A DNA stretch of 64,000 nucleotides from Thalassotalea sp. ND16A (lineage in GTDB: Bacteria > Pseudomonadota > Gammaproteobacteria > Enterobacterales > Alteromonadaceae): contig NZ_JQDZ01000031.1 in NCBI RefSeq assembly GCF_000764205.1, positions 1 through 64,000 of the forward strand, written 5' to 3'. This document shows, in pieces, positions 30,898-39,198 of the stretch (position 1 is the first letter of the stretch; the number at the start of each line of letters is the position of its first letter). The notes beneath the pieces were generated by a model. It saw only the letters and a list, made by a program, of their open reading frames with translations. It searched no databases and was not told the origin of the DNA. The position numbers and the translations under genes are program-made.

Positions 30898-31527
30898 ATG
30901 TCAGATTTATCAACCGCGATTAAGCAAATTCAACAAATGTTAAGCATGCAAAATGCGATGAACTCACGGGTGAGTGACACTTGGCGAGAAAACAACTTTG
31001 AGTGGTATCGAGCCATCTGGGTCGAGTGTGCCGAAATGCTCGACCATCACGGCTGGAAGTGGTGGAAACATCAAGAGTGTGATGTACCACAAGTGCAACT
31101 GGAACTGGTTGATATTTTCCACTTTGGTTTAAGTTTACGGTTAATGGCGGAGCCAAATACGCAAGTGATTGCCGAGCAATTGGCCAATGAATTACAGCAA
31201 AGCGTCGAACATACTGACTTTAAACTGGCATTAGAAGATTTAGCGGCAGCCGCGGTGAGTGATAAAGCATTTGACGGTAAAGCGTTTACTGCTTGTATGG
31301 CACTGATGAACATGGATTTGGATGAATTGTTCCGCCAATATGTGGGTAAAAACACCTTAAATTTCTTCCGTCAGGATTTTGGTTACAAAGAAGGCACTTA
31401 CATCAAGATTTGGAACGGTAAGGAAGATAACGAAGTATTGGCCGATCTGGTTTCCTCACTTGATACCTCATCAGTTAACTTCCAACAGAACGTATACGAC
31501 GGCTTAAAAGCAGCTTACCCGGTTTAA
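30898..31527 (+). CDS. Dimeric dUTP diphosphatase (dUTPase_2 family)
   Basis: All-alpha NTP pyrophosphatase of about 209 residues that would remove dUTP, making dUMP and PPi. Metal-binding carboxylates typical of the MazG/dUTPase_2 fold are seen in EWYRAIWVECAEMLDHHGW (near residue 36-54) and QLELVDIFHFGLS (near 66-78); later YVGKNTLNFFRQDFGYKEGTY is family-typical. The ATG at 30898 has AAAAGG upstream and leads into the conserved N-terminus; an earlier in-frame ATG at 30844 has no such site. It is the last core gene before the accessory island. Confidence 0.88.
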   Translation: MSDLSTAIKQIQQMLSMQNAMNSRVSDTWRENNFEWYRAIWVECAEMLDHHGWKWWKHQECDVPQVQLELVDIFHFGLSLRLMAEPNTQVIAEQLANELQQSVEHTDFKLALEDLAAAAVSDKAFDGKAFTACMALMNMDLDELFRQYVGKNTLNFFRQDFGYKEGTYIKIWNGKEDNEVLADLVSSLDTSSVNFQQNVYDGLKAAYPV

Positions 31528-31541
31528 TACCAAGTTGGTAT
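31527..31541. repeat. Dispersed palindrome ATACCAA-N-TTGGTAT
   Basis: ATACCAAGTTGGTAT, two bases after the dUTPase stop codon starts, is a perfect palindrome with 7-base arms. It belongs to the same repeat family as 14400-14439 and 15421-15470. Confidence 0.6.
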
Positions 31542-31560
31542 AAGGCAATAGCTCTTGAAC

Positions 31561-31600
31561 AAAAAAAGCGGCCAGACGATGGATCGTCTGCCGCTTTATT
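31561..31600. terminator. Bidirectional intrinsic terminator after the dUTPase gene
   Basis: AAAGCGGCCAGACGAT and ATCGTCTGCCGCTTT form a long stem (one bulge) around GG, with A-tract on the left and T-rich on the right, so it can end transcription from both sides. Confidence 0.85.
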
Positions 31601-31618
31601 ATTTGCCTTATAATCATG

Positions 31619-31690
31619 GCTGGTGGTCTTCACCAGCATCTGGTTATACCAATCGGTATTAAGGGGCCCTTGTAATAACAGGCCCCCAAG
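31619..31690. repeat. Cluster of hairpins at the left edge of the island
   Basis: Three structures follow each other: GCTGGTG-5 bases-CACCAGC (31619-31637), the dispersed ATACC-AATC-GGTAT palindrome (31646-31659), and GGGGCCC with a mirrored GGCCCCC (about 31664-31686), which can terminate the peroxidase transcript. Base composition becomes GC-rich right behind them. Confidence 0.5.
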
Positions 31691-31724
31691 GTATCCGCTC
31701 CCTAAGGAGCCGGCACATCGTGCA

Positions 31725-34700
31725 CTAGTTCACCAACACCGGTAGTGAACGAGATATTTCGAACGCACCCGCCTCATCCATGAAGACAGCTACAGCCCTA
31801 ATGCGCAGTCCAGATTCTTCGGCGGTTACCGTGAAGGTATCGCCGTGAACTTCGAACGGGTCGCCGCCTTCTATCCGCACGATAGGCGCGAACGCGCCAG
31901 TGCCCGGGTCTAGCTCGACTTCCCAGCTCCACTCGACTGCGGCTGCATCTACTGCCCCGCCAGTACTAGTGTTGTCAGCATCGTTGATACCGGCGGTTGA
32001 AGCGGTTAATACTGCTCCCAGTATTGGATTGCCCGAAATCGTCGGCGCTCCCGTCGCCAAGGCGTTGTTATTGCCGGCAGAGCCAGCTTCGCCCGCAGAT
32101 AAGACCACAGTCTGATCGGCAAACACCAGTCGTTCGATGTTTTTCAGCAAATCTGAGCCGTCATCGCCTGGCAGAGGATCGAGCGCGAGAATACGTTGAT
32201 CCGTCACTCGGATAAAGCCTTCCGGTGTGGGGGCTCCGATCAGGTAGTTAATCCGGTTGCCCGAATAAACGACACTGTCCGTATCACCACCAGCAGATTG
32301 ATCGCTGATCACCCGACTGATCGAGATATCGCCCGGATTAATGGCTCCGGATAACACGTCACCAAACAGCTCCTGCATTCCGCTGAAGTGCTGAGCGCCC
32401 ACTTGGAGGTCAACATGCAGCGCAGAGTCGCCATCGACAATGTCGTCGGCACCCATAGGAATGATCATGTCACTGCCAGCGCCGCCGAGAATGATCTCGC
32501 CACCGGCCCAGCCGAACTGCGCCTCCCTCGTTACTGGATCGCGCGGCAGAGGTCCTCGCTCTGTTAGCGGTACCAGATCGCTTAAGCCGTCAATCAGGTC
32601 GAAGTTAACCAGCACATTGCCTCTGTCAAGAGGTAGGTCGGTACCGGTGAGGATATCACCGTGCGGTGAACCACTCATGCCCTCAACTCCGTCGTAGCGG
32701 TTTTGCACCGAGTCATTAGACGGCGGTAAAATCGGACGAATGAAGATGGTCAGCTCGAGATCGGCCTTGACGCCGAAGCTGTCGTTTTGGAAGCTCGCCC
32801 AGTCGAAACCAAGCTGGCCTTCCATCCGTTCGATGCCCGGGCCGTCAACCATGATGTCATCACCATTTTCCATGTCCATGTCATTGTTGCCGCCATGGGC
32901 GATCATAACATCGTGACCTTTGAGTGGTGGTTCACCGGCCTCAGGTGCCGCGCCATTATCACCCTGCCACAGGTCTTCACCGCCGCCCAGATTTTCCATC
33001 CAGTCGTTACCGGCTCCGCCCCTGATGTGGCCAAGATGATTTCCGTCAAAGATGAAATCGTCGCCTTGGCCGGCGAAGATCTCGCCTAACTCGCTCGAGT
33101 TGACGATGAAGTCCTTGCCGGAGTCACCGAATATTACATCTTCCTCATTACCACTTGCGATGACGTCGTTACCGGCGCCGCCTTCGATCACATCCGGACC
33201 GGATAGATCGGTGATAATGTCATCACCAGGTCCGCCCTCGATCAAATCGGCACCGTCGCCGCCCTCGAGTCGGTCGTTACCGGCCAAGCCCCAGAGCGTA
33301 TCATCACCAATGCCACCGATCAGGGTGTCGTCGCAGTCAGTACCGCCGATGGTTACGTGATCGCCACCAGTGTATTGAACGAAACAAGCTGGATCTGGCA
33401 CGATAATGTTGGTCGTCGACATGGCTGGATCACGAATGACCAGCGGGATTAGCTCCGAATCGCCGGTCGGATCGCCAGCCGCAGCAATCAGAGCCGCATC
33501 GAGAGCGGCTTGTGCAGCAGCTACTGCAGCCGTCGCATCTATCACAGCTTGGCTATTGGCGTTCGCATTCAATATAGCGGCTGCAAGCGCGTCCTCGGCC
33601 GCCGTTAGGTTGGCCTCGGCAGTCGCCACGTTGGCCTGAGCCGCGGTAAAGGCAGCTAGGGCTAGCGTTAGCGCATCGGCCGCATCGGTCACAGCCTGAG
33701 CATCGGCTTGAGCGATCGCAAGAGCGGCATTTGCATCGGCCTGTAAGCCATCCGCAGTTGCTTGTGCAGCATCAGCAGCAGCTTGGAGGGCGGGGTCTGT
33801 CACCATTCCATTTGGATCGCTGATTATAACTGTGCTTCCTACGGCAATGCCTCTGCCGCGGCAGCGGAACACGTCTCCGCCCCGATCCTGACAGAGTACG
33901 CCTGCGTCGCTGCTTTCAGCCACGCTGCCAGCACTTGTCGTAACCTCGACATTAACTCTGCCGTCGGCCCCGACTATGACACTGGCGAGCTCAACCGATC
34001 CCGTCTGGTTGGCCAAGGCCTGAGCAGCATCGGCTGCAGCCTGAGCGGTATCGGCTGCGGCCTGAGCGGCATCAGCAGCGGCTTGGCTTAGCGCGGCAGT
34101 TGACATGGCCGCATCAACCGCAGCCTGAGCGGCATCGGCGTCTGCCTGAGCCGCACTGGCGGCCGCCTGAGCGGCTGCAAGTGCAGCAACGGCATCGTCA
34201 ACGGCTTGTTGGAACGCAGGGTCTACTGGACCACCGCCCGCCGCTATCGCAGCGGCCAGATCTGCCTCAGCCTGCGCAAGTGCGGCAGCGGCATCGGTTG
34301 CAGCAGCTGACAGCCCGGCGTCAAACTGCTGGGTTTGATCGACTTCGAGGATGTGATTTGGCACCGAGAAAATGTTCAGCGACATCGCACCGCCGCCCAC
34401 TTCACCGAGATCGGTGTTGCGCATCACCAGAGCGGTAAACGAGTTCGACTCGAGTTCGCTAAACAGGTTGATGGTAGCCGTTCGCCCAACATAGTAGAAG
34501 CGGTCGCCATTCTGCAGGTTTTCCAACTGATTCTCGAACACGAAGTTATGGGTCGAGCCGAGCGAGCCACCAAACGGCATCCGCTCTTCGGCCAGACCGC
34601 CGTTCCAAAAATCAACGTCATCGAGGCCGGTGTTGACTCCGGCCCAGGCGTTGTGGTTAAACAGGAAGTCCACCGAGTCGGCTGGCGATGCAGGCAAATC

Positions 34701-37127
34701 GACTGGATCGGTAATAAAGCCCGTGCTCATACAATACGCCACCGCATCCGCGGTCAGCGCACCAACAATCGCACAAGCCGCTGCACGCCTTCCGGCGTAG
34801 GTCGTTTCGGCCGCCACCAACGGATGGGTACCGTAGGCCGCGATAAAGTTAGTCAACGACTCTTCATGGCGCAGATTGTCGGCGTAGTCCATCCAGTGGG
34901 CGTAGGGCATTAACCTAAGATCCAGGGTTGCTTCAAAGAATGTGCGGCGGGCATCGTTCAGTGTGGGGTTACCAACGTCACGGCCGCGCGCAATATTAAT
35001 GGCACCAAGATCGAGCGGCAACCCGACCAGGTTATTCTGCAATGCCCCGGTCACGAACTCATCGATCTCATTAGCGACGGTCCGGGTGACACCACGGACA
35101 ACGGCACCGGTAGCCTCTTCCGGAGAGAGCGTAGCGTTGCCGTCAGCATCAGCATTATAGAGTGCCAGCGGGTTGAGGAAGGCCTCAAACAAGCCCAGTT
35201 GCGTACCGTCACCGGAAACTGTCTCGACTATCGGATTGAAGTCGGCATCATAGCGGTCCACCGTCTCGGTCAGCATCGAGTGGCCGAAGCGATAGACAGA
35301 TTGCGAGAACTCGAGTCCAATCGAAGGATCGACATTAGTATGGAAGCCCTCGAACGCGTCTTTGAGTCCAGCCAACGTTGGCCCAAACTCATCGAACACG
35401 ACGCGATTGTATTGCATCTCGGTACCAAACCTAGCGGCCTGAAATACCCGCTCGCCGTTCCAGTCGAGGTTTAATGCATCAATGGCAGTTCTGGTCTGCT
35501 CCTGCTGCGCCATCGAGGCGTCGGAAACCAAGAACGGCAAACCAGCCCAGGCAGGCAACGCCGCCAACGGAGTATCAAGCCACTCGTTTAGGGCCGCCAG
35601 ATCACCAGCATCGAGCAACACCCGCTTGGTGATGTCGACGAGCCGGTTGTGCTCGGAATGGAAGATGGTGTGGATGGTGCTGAGCGCGATGTTTTCGTTA
35701 CAGCGGCCATCGCCACAGGTAAAGTGCATGCCAAGTAACTCATCGTCATAGGAGTTTGGCTCGGCCCCATCTGCGCGGATGCCGCGGGTGGTCTGGCCGC
35801 TGAGCGTATCGGTGCGAGCGTTGATCACGTTATCAGCGTCTGGTACCTTGCCGTTCGGGTTGGCCGAATGGGCGACATCGAGGAAGAAGCTTTGGTTAAC
35901 ACGGATCGCGCCAGAGGCGTCGACCGGGTTGGCCACATCACCTTCAACCAGGGTATTATTCGTCATCACCAACTGAGGCAAGCCTCGTAGTGGTCCGGGA
36001 ATGAAGTTACCGTATTGATCGGCTGCGAACATCGGCACATTGTTGCCGTCGGTGTCATCGAGTATGATCCCGAATTTCTCCAGCGCCTGAGCCTGGACGG
36101 TGTCCCAGGTTCCCATGCCGCCGTCATCGGCGTTATCTAGCGTGCGGTCATTACCAAAACCATTAAGTAGATATCCGGTATTCTGCAGAATGCCGCCCCT
36201 GACCTCGTAGTGGCGCAGCAGTATCTGCGACGAGGAATGCGAAGCGTAGGTCTGCTGTTGGTCGACATGCGGGGTGGTAGCATTGATCGGATCCGAGACA
36301 TCATCCGCGGTGCCAATAACCCCGTCAGGCCCTGCATCGCGGCTCGCCCGGGTCATCAACATAAAGTTACTATTGCCTCCCGGCACGAACAAGGGATCAT
36401 CTGGCTGCAGCGGCATGAAGACCAGGCCGTTGCCACCCTTGTTCACCAGGTCGAGACCGTGGTCGAAGAACTGGCCGAAAAAAGTCATGAAGGCATTAAA
36501 CGGCGCCGAGAGGCCCTCGTCCACTGCCACGTTTGGAATGTAAAGTTGACTAACACCGGTGATGTCCGGGTCCAAAATCAGCGACCCCTCATTTCCGGCT
36601 GCAGCGGAGAGCGCTGCCGGGTTGTCGACCGACATGTTGGTGGTCAGATGGCTGATCATGCGTGGGGTCGAGTCCTGCACCGTCTTACCGTTGCCCGAAC
36701 TATAAGTAGTCGCATCTCCAGCTACCTCACCGGTAGCAGGTGCAAGTACCATAGTCAGGTCCTGAGCGTCCGGATAGACCCGAACAACCTCTGCCGGAAA
36801 CTCCTGGTCGGCCTGACCGAAAGCTTCATTTCCCGGGATCAGGTTGTTAAATGAACCGTCCACCGTACGCAGACCCCAGGGGATGCTCGCGTTAGGAAGA
36901 ATATCAAGCAAATTTTCACCGGCGGCGTGCCGCTCGGCGTATTTAATCTGCTTAAGGATGAAATCCAGATCTTCTGTGTTGAATGCCAGGTCTGAGGCTG
37001 CTTCTGCAGTTTCGGACCAAAGAATTGGCCCGCCGGCGAGGCCGAGCGTGATGGCAATAGCCAGGAGTGACCGCTTAGGGCCGGTGTGTCGGCCCAAAGC
37101 CGACGGGTTTGGTTTTAATGGTTTCAT
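31725..37127 (-). CDS. Giant animal-type haem peroxidase with RTX calcium-binding repeats (MopA-like)
   Basis: 1800 residues. A basic N-terminus and hydrophobic segment (residues 18-43, ...TLGLAGGPILWSETAEA) suggest export. The peroxidase domain spans about 80-900: distal-side FGQFFDHGLDL (near 221), proximal RFGHSMLTETVDRYD (near 616) and NIARGRDVGNPTLNDARRTF (near 712) identify the animal haem peroxidase fold. Then comes an Ala-rich heptad-like region (about 930-1210) split by one C-x9-CRGRG module (about 1055-1105). RTX nonapeptides of the GGxGxDxLxG type follow (about 1255-1400), with another patch near 1545 and an Ig-like C-terminal domain. Bacterial proteins of this plan include the Mn(II)-oxidising MopA of Aurantimonas and Erythrobacter. 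No type I secretion genes are nearby. Start chosen at ATG 37127. Confidence 0.88.
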   Translation of the reverse strand: MKPLKPNPSALGRHTGPKRSLLAIAITLGLAGGPILWSETAEAASDLAFNTEDLDFILKQIKYAERHAAGENLLDILPNASIPWGLRTVDGSFNNLIPGNEAFGQADQEFPAEVVRVYPDAQDLTMVLAPATGEVAGDATTYSSGNGKTVQDSTPRMISHLTTNMSVDNPAALSAAAGNEGSLILDPDITGVSQLYIPNVAVDEGLSAPFNAFMTFFGQFFDHGLDLVNKGGNGLVFMPLQPDDPLFVPGGNSNFMLMTRASRDAGPDGVIGTADDVSDPINATTPHVDQQQTYASHSSSQILLRHYEVRGGILQNTGYLLNGFGNDRTLDNADDGGMGTWDTVQAQALEKFGIILDDTDGNNVPMFAADQYGNFIPGPLRGLPQLVMTNNTLVEGDVANPVDASGAIRVNQSFFLDVAHSANPNGKVPDADNVINARTDTLSGQTTRGIRADGAEPNSYDDELLGMHFTCGDGRCNENIALSTIHTIFHSEHNRLVDITKRVLLDAGDLAALNEWLDTPLAALPAWAGLPFLVSDASMAQQEQTRTAIDALNLDWNGERVFQAARFGTEMQYNRVVFDEFGPTLAGLKDAFEGFHTNVDPSIGLEFSQSVYRFGHSMLTETVDRYDADFNPIVETVSGDGTQLGLFEAFLNPLALYNADADGNATLSPEEATGAVVRGVTRTVANEIDEFVTGALQNNLVGLPLDLGAINIARGRDVGNPTLNDARRTFFEATLDLRLMPYAHWMDYADNLRHEESLTNFIAAYGTHPLVAAETTYAGRRAAACAIVGALTADAVAYCMSTGFITDPVDLPASPADSVDFLFNHNAWAGVNTGLDDVDFWNGGLAEERMPFGGSLGSTHNFVFENQLENLQNGDRFYYVGRTATINLFSELESNSFTALVMRNTDLGEVGGGAMSLNIFSVPNHILEVDQTQQFDAGLSAAATDAAAALAQAEADLAAAIAAGGGPVDPAFQQAVDDAVAALAAAQAAASAAQADADAAQAAVDAAMSTAALSQAAADAAQAAADTAQAAADAAQALANQTGSVELASVIVGADGRVNVEVTTSAGSVAESSDAGVLCQDRGGDVFRCRGRGIAVGSTVIISDPNGMVTDPALQAAADAAQATADGLQADANAALAIAQADAQAVTDAADALTLALAAFTAAQANVATAEANLTAAEDALAAAILNANANSQAVIDATAAVAAAQAALDAALIAAAGDPTGDSELIPLVIRDPAMSTTNIIVPDPACFVQYTGGDHVTIGGTDCDDTLIGGIGDDTLWGLAGNDRLEGGDGADLIEGGPGDDIITDLSGPDVIEGGAGNDVIASGNEEDVIFGDSGKDFIVNSSELGEIFAGQGDDFIFDGNHLGHIRGGAGNDWMENLGGGEDLWQGDNGAAPEAGEPPLKGHDVMIAHGGNNDMDMENGDDIMVDGPGIERMEGQLGFDWASFQNDSFGVKADLELTIFIRPILPPSNDSVQNRYDGVEGMSGSPHGDILTGTDLPLDRGNVLVNFDLIDGLSDLVPLTERGPLPRDPVTREAQFGWAGGEIILGGAGSDMIIPMGADDIVDGDSALHVDLQVGAQHFSGMQELFGDVLSGAINPGDISISRVISDQSAGGDTDSVVYSGNRINYLIGAPTPEGFIRVTDQRILALDPLPGDDGSDLLKNIERLVFADQTVVLSAGEAGSAGNNNALATGAPTISGNPILGAVLTASTAGINDADNTSTGGAVDAAAVEWSWEVELDPGTGAFAPIVRIEGGDPFEVHGDTFTVTAEESGLRIRAVAVFMDEAGAFEISRSLPVLVN

Positions 37128-37526
37128 TGAATATTAACCTTATAACGTTGTTTTGTCATAATTTCCGGTGTTTCAGAGCATGGCGTAGCGGCCGAAATTA
37201 TCGCTGCCGACCGCTTGCTACGCTATAGTTCGCTACTCTGCGACTCACTAAAGAGTATTAACCGAACCACATGACATACTAAAAACAGAGATAGACACAA
37301 AAACTCGGGTCGTACTCTGTTCATATACCTACCTGTTTAATTTAAGGGCTCTATGAGCTCTGCAGCCTGATTATGTGAGGAGTGTTACACGGCCCATAAT
37401 CAAACTGTTACTGACCAAAATAGAAGGTGATATTGACCAGGTTCAAACCAACTAAAAGCAAACTCTATATTTAAAAAATTTGCTTTAAATTAGCAAGCGA
37501 CAGATAAACGATTAACATAATCCATG
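37128..37526. other. Peroxidase upstream region
   Basis: 399 bases without a gene. ATAATTTCCGG and CCGAAATTAT (about 37158-37201) and GCGTAGCGG...CGCTTGCTACGC form nested leader hairpins close to the start codon. The stretch next to the small gene is AT-rich and probably promoter. I see no sequence like the conserved block before the MCO genes. Confidence 0.4.
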
Positions 37527-37829
37527 TTAATCGTTTATCAACACGCAGACATCAATGCTGGAATCAACCGCATTGCGTACCTGGTCTACCTTATTTCTTA
37601 ATTCGCTTAACGCTAAGTGTGCGTCCGATTGCCTAACCCGGCAAACGTCGCCTGACTTAGCAGTTAGCGCTTTCTCTAAACAAGCTTGATATTCATCGAA
37701 AGCGATACCCGCCTTCGTCATACCTTGTTCAAGTTGGTCGAACTGGTCTCGTTCTTCATTAGCTATGGCATTAGTGGTTATAACGGCAATAGCGAAAAAC
37801 AATGTGAATTTCAATAGTACGTAATTCAT
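37527..37829 (-). CDS. Small exported hypothetical protein with three cysteines
   Basis: 100 residues with a signal peptide (LLKFTLFFAIAVITTNAIAN) and a helical mature part: DQFDQLEQGMTKAGIAFDEY, then CLEKALTAKSGDVCRVRQSD and a final DSSIDVCVLIND. Three cysteines, two of them 13 residues apart, could hold a helical hairpin together. Its codon use is less GC-rich than that of the neighbouring island genes. No family recognised. It stands between the peroxidase and the PEP-CTERM gene on the same strand, so a link to the peroxidase is possible only by position. Confidence 0.6.
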   Translation of the reverse strand: MNYVLLKFTLFFAIAVITTNAIANEERDQFDQLEQGMTKAGIAFDEYQACLEKALTAKSGDVCRVRQSDAHLALSELRNKVDQVRNAVDSSIDVCVLIND

Positions 37830-37884
37830 GATCGACTCCTGTTAACTTTAAGCTCGTTTAGAGTGGCGGGTTGCCAGCTTGTTA

Positions 37885-38568
37885 TCATGCTGCTACCGAC
37901 CGGTTTTGGCGTCTCAGGCCAAGTGCTGTCATGCCCAGACCAAATAGCAATACGGTTGAGGGTACAGGGATCTGGTTATTGCCACCACCACCACCGCCGC
38001 CACAGTCATTATCACAACAGTCATAATCACAGCCGCCGCCACCGTGATCACCTTCTAAGTGGGCGATCAGGCTCCATTCGTACAGCATGTCGCCATCGTC
38101 TTCGAAGTGGTTGTCCATGAAGCTCAGTACCCAGTCTCCGCTAATATCCATGCCGTAGAAGTCCGAAAGGTCGCCATGAGGCTGCTTGACTCCAAACCAG
38201 CTCAAAGGATCTGATTCGTCGACTTCTTCTGCCGCTTCACTGTCGAATAATATATCCATCCAGCCAAATTGAAGGTTTCCGGTGCTGTTAAACAAGACTA
38301 CATCAGTGCCATTATGGGACAGGGTAATAGTCATATCAGTAATCGACGCATCCTCAGGAAAGTAAGGGTTATTGATCATCATGGCGATATTGAGATCCAG
38401 GATCTCCCCCATATCGCTTATGGTAAGCGTCACTGCATTGCCGCCTTCCATATCAATATCCGCTAATGGGTCGCCATTAAAGGTAACGATCATTCCCGCC
38501 GATGCCGGCGCTGCCCCAATCAGGAACATGGCCATCGCCAGGCCGTATGCTAAAATTTTATGTTTCAT
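37885..38568 (-). CDS. PEP-CTERM sorted protein with proprotein-convertase-like P-domain
   Basis: 227 residues. Signal peptide (KILAYGLAMAMFLIGAAPASA), then a beta-rich domain whose LSDFYGMDISGDWVLSFMDN and DMLYEWSLIAHLEG segments (about residues 125-165) resemble the P/Homo-B domain. A CDYDCCDNDC cluster and a seven-Gly run precede the C-terminal sorting signal IPVPSTVLLFGLGMTALGLR plus basic tail. PEP-CTERM tails are processed by exosortase and typically mark proteins for the cell surface or extracellular matrix. No exosortase is in the window. Start at ATG 38568, behind GAGAAC. A surface role beside the oxidases is inferred. Confidence 0.78.
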   Translation of the reverse strand: MKHKILAYGLAMAMFLIGAAPASAGMIVTFNGDPLADIDMEGGNAVTLTISDMGEILDLNIAMMINNPYFPEDASITDMTITLSHNGTDVVLFNSTGNLQFGWMDILFDSEAAEEVDESDPLSWFGVKQPHGDLSDFYGMDISGDWVLSFMDNHFEDDGDMLYEWSLIAHLEGDHGGGGCDYDCCDNDCGGGGGGGNNQIPVPSTVLLFGLGMTALGLRRQNRSVAA

Positions 38569-39198
38569 AACAGTTCTCCAAAATATATTTAATTCATTCG
38601 CTACCACAATGGCAGCATCAATGGTTCACAAGATCAGATGCTAATAATTTTTAGCATGTGAAGAAAATAAATCTTATTTGGCATACTACCCATTAACCAA
38701 AACTTAACTTCACATTGACCAAGACCTCACTTTACACTGACCCTGATCTAACTATGTATTAACCGACATTAAACTTGCAGTTCCTGTGCCAACATGGAAA
38801 TATATTTATTTATTAACAACTTAGGGTAAATTTAGGCGGTATATTTTTTTTTAAAATCACAGAGTGTAAAATTATCTGACAACAAAATTTGCTGCCCATC
38901 CTATTGTCAGAAGACGAATTGACAGCAGACTGATGAAAGGATCATTCGTGGTTGTTCTGTCACAACAACTAGTGGTCAGAGTGACTGGTTTGGATTGAAT
39001 AGATAGCAACCGTTAACTGAGACATCAGCAATGGAGTCGGTATAACAAGCTGGCAAAGATTTACGAATTTTTCTAGGGTCTGTTGACCTTTGCGGTGCAT
39101 TTTTGAATAAAATTTGTACCGCCAAGATCAACAGACCCTACTCGTTCGTGACGAAAGCCTGTCGGCCCGGCCGACTCACGCAACGCCCGGGCGGGACT
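38569..39198. other. Intergenic region with an IS-derived miniature element
   Basis: 630 bases without a gene. It contains the PEP-CTERM gene promoter area (AT-rich, 38600-38900), the miniature inverted-repeat element at 39074-39140, and the palindromes GTCGGCCCGGCCGAC (39161-39175) and CGCCCGGGCG (39184-39193) behind the SCO-cytochrome gene. Confidence 0.5.
39074..39140. mobile_element. MITE-like element with 23-bp terminal inverted repeats
   Basis: Two 23-base arms (39074-39096 and 39118-39140) are complementary at 21 positions, beginning TAGGGTCTGTTGA and ending TCAACAGACCCTA around a 21-base AT-rich loop. The outermost TA on both sides fits a TA target duplication as made by IS630/Tc1-type transposases. 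No transposase is present, so this is a miniature or terminal remnant. It lies inside the island, just behind the first SCO-MCO operon. Confidence 0.65.

Noticed and set aside
34335-36854. Several antisense frames of 90-214 codons across the peroxidase gene
   Set aside because: They are by-products of the GC-rich and Ala/Gly-repeat coding strand; no start signals or recognisable domains.
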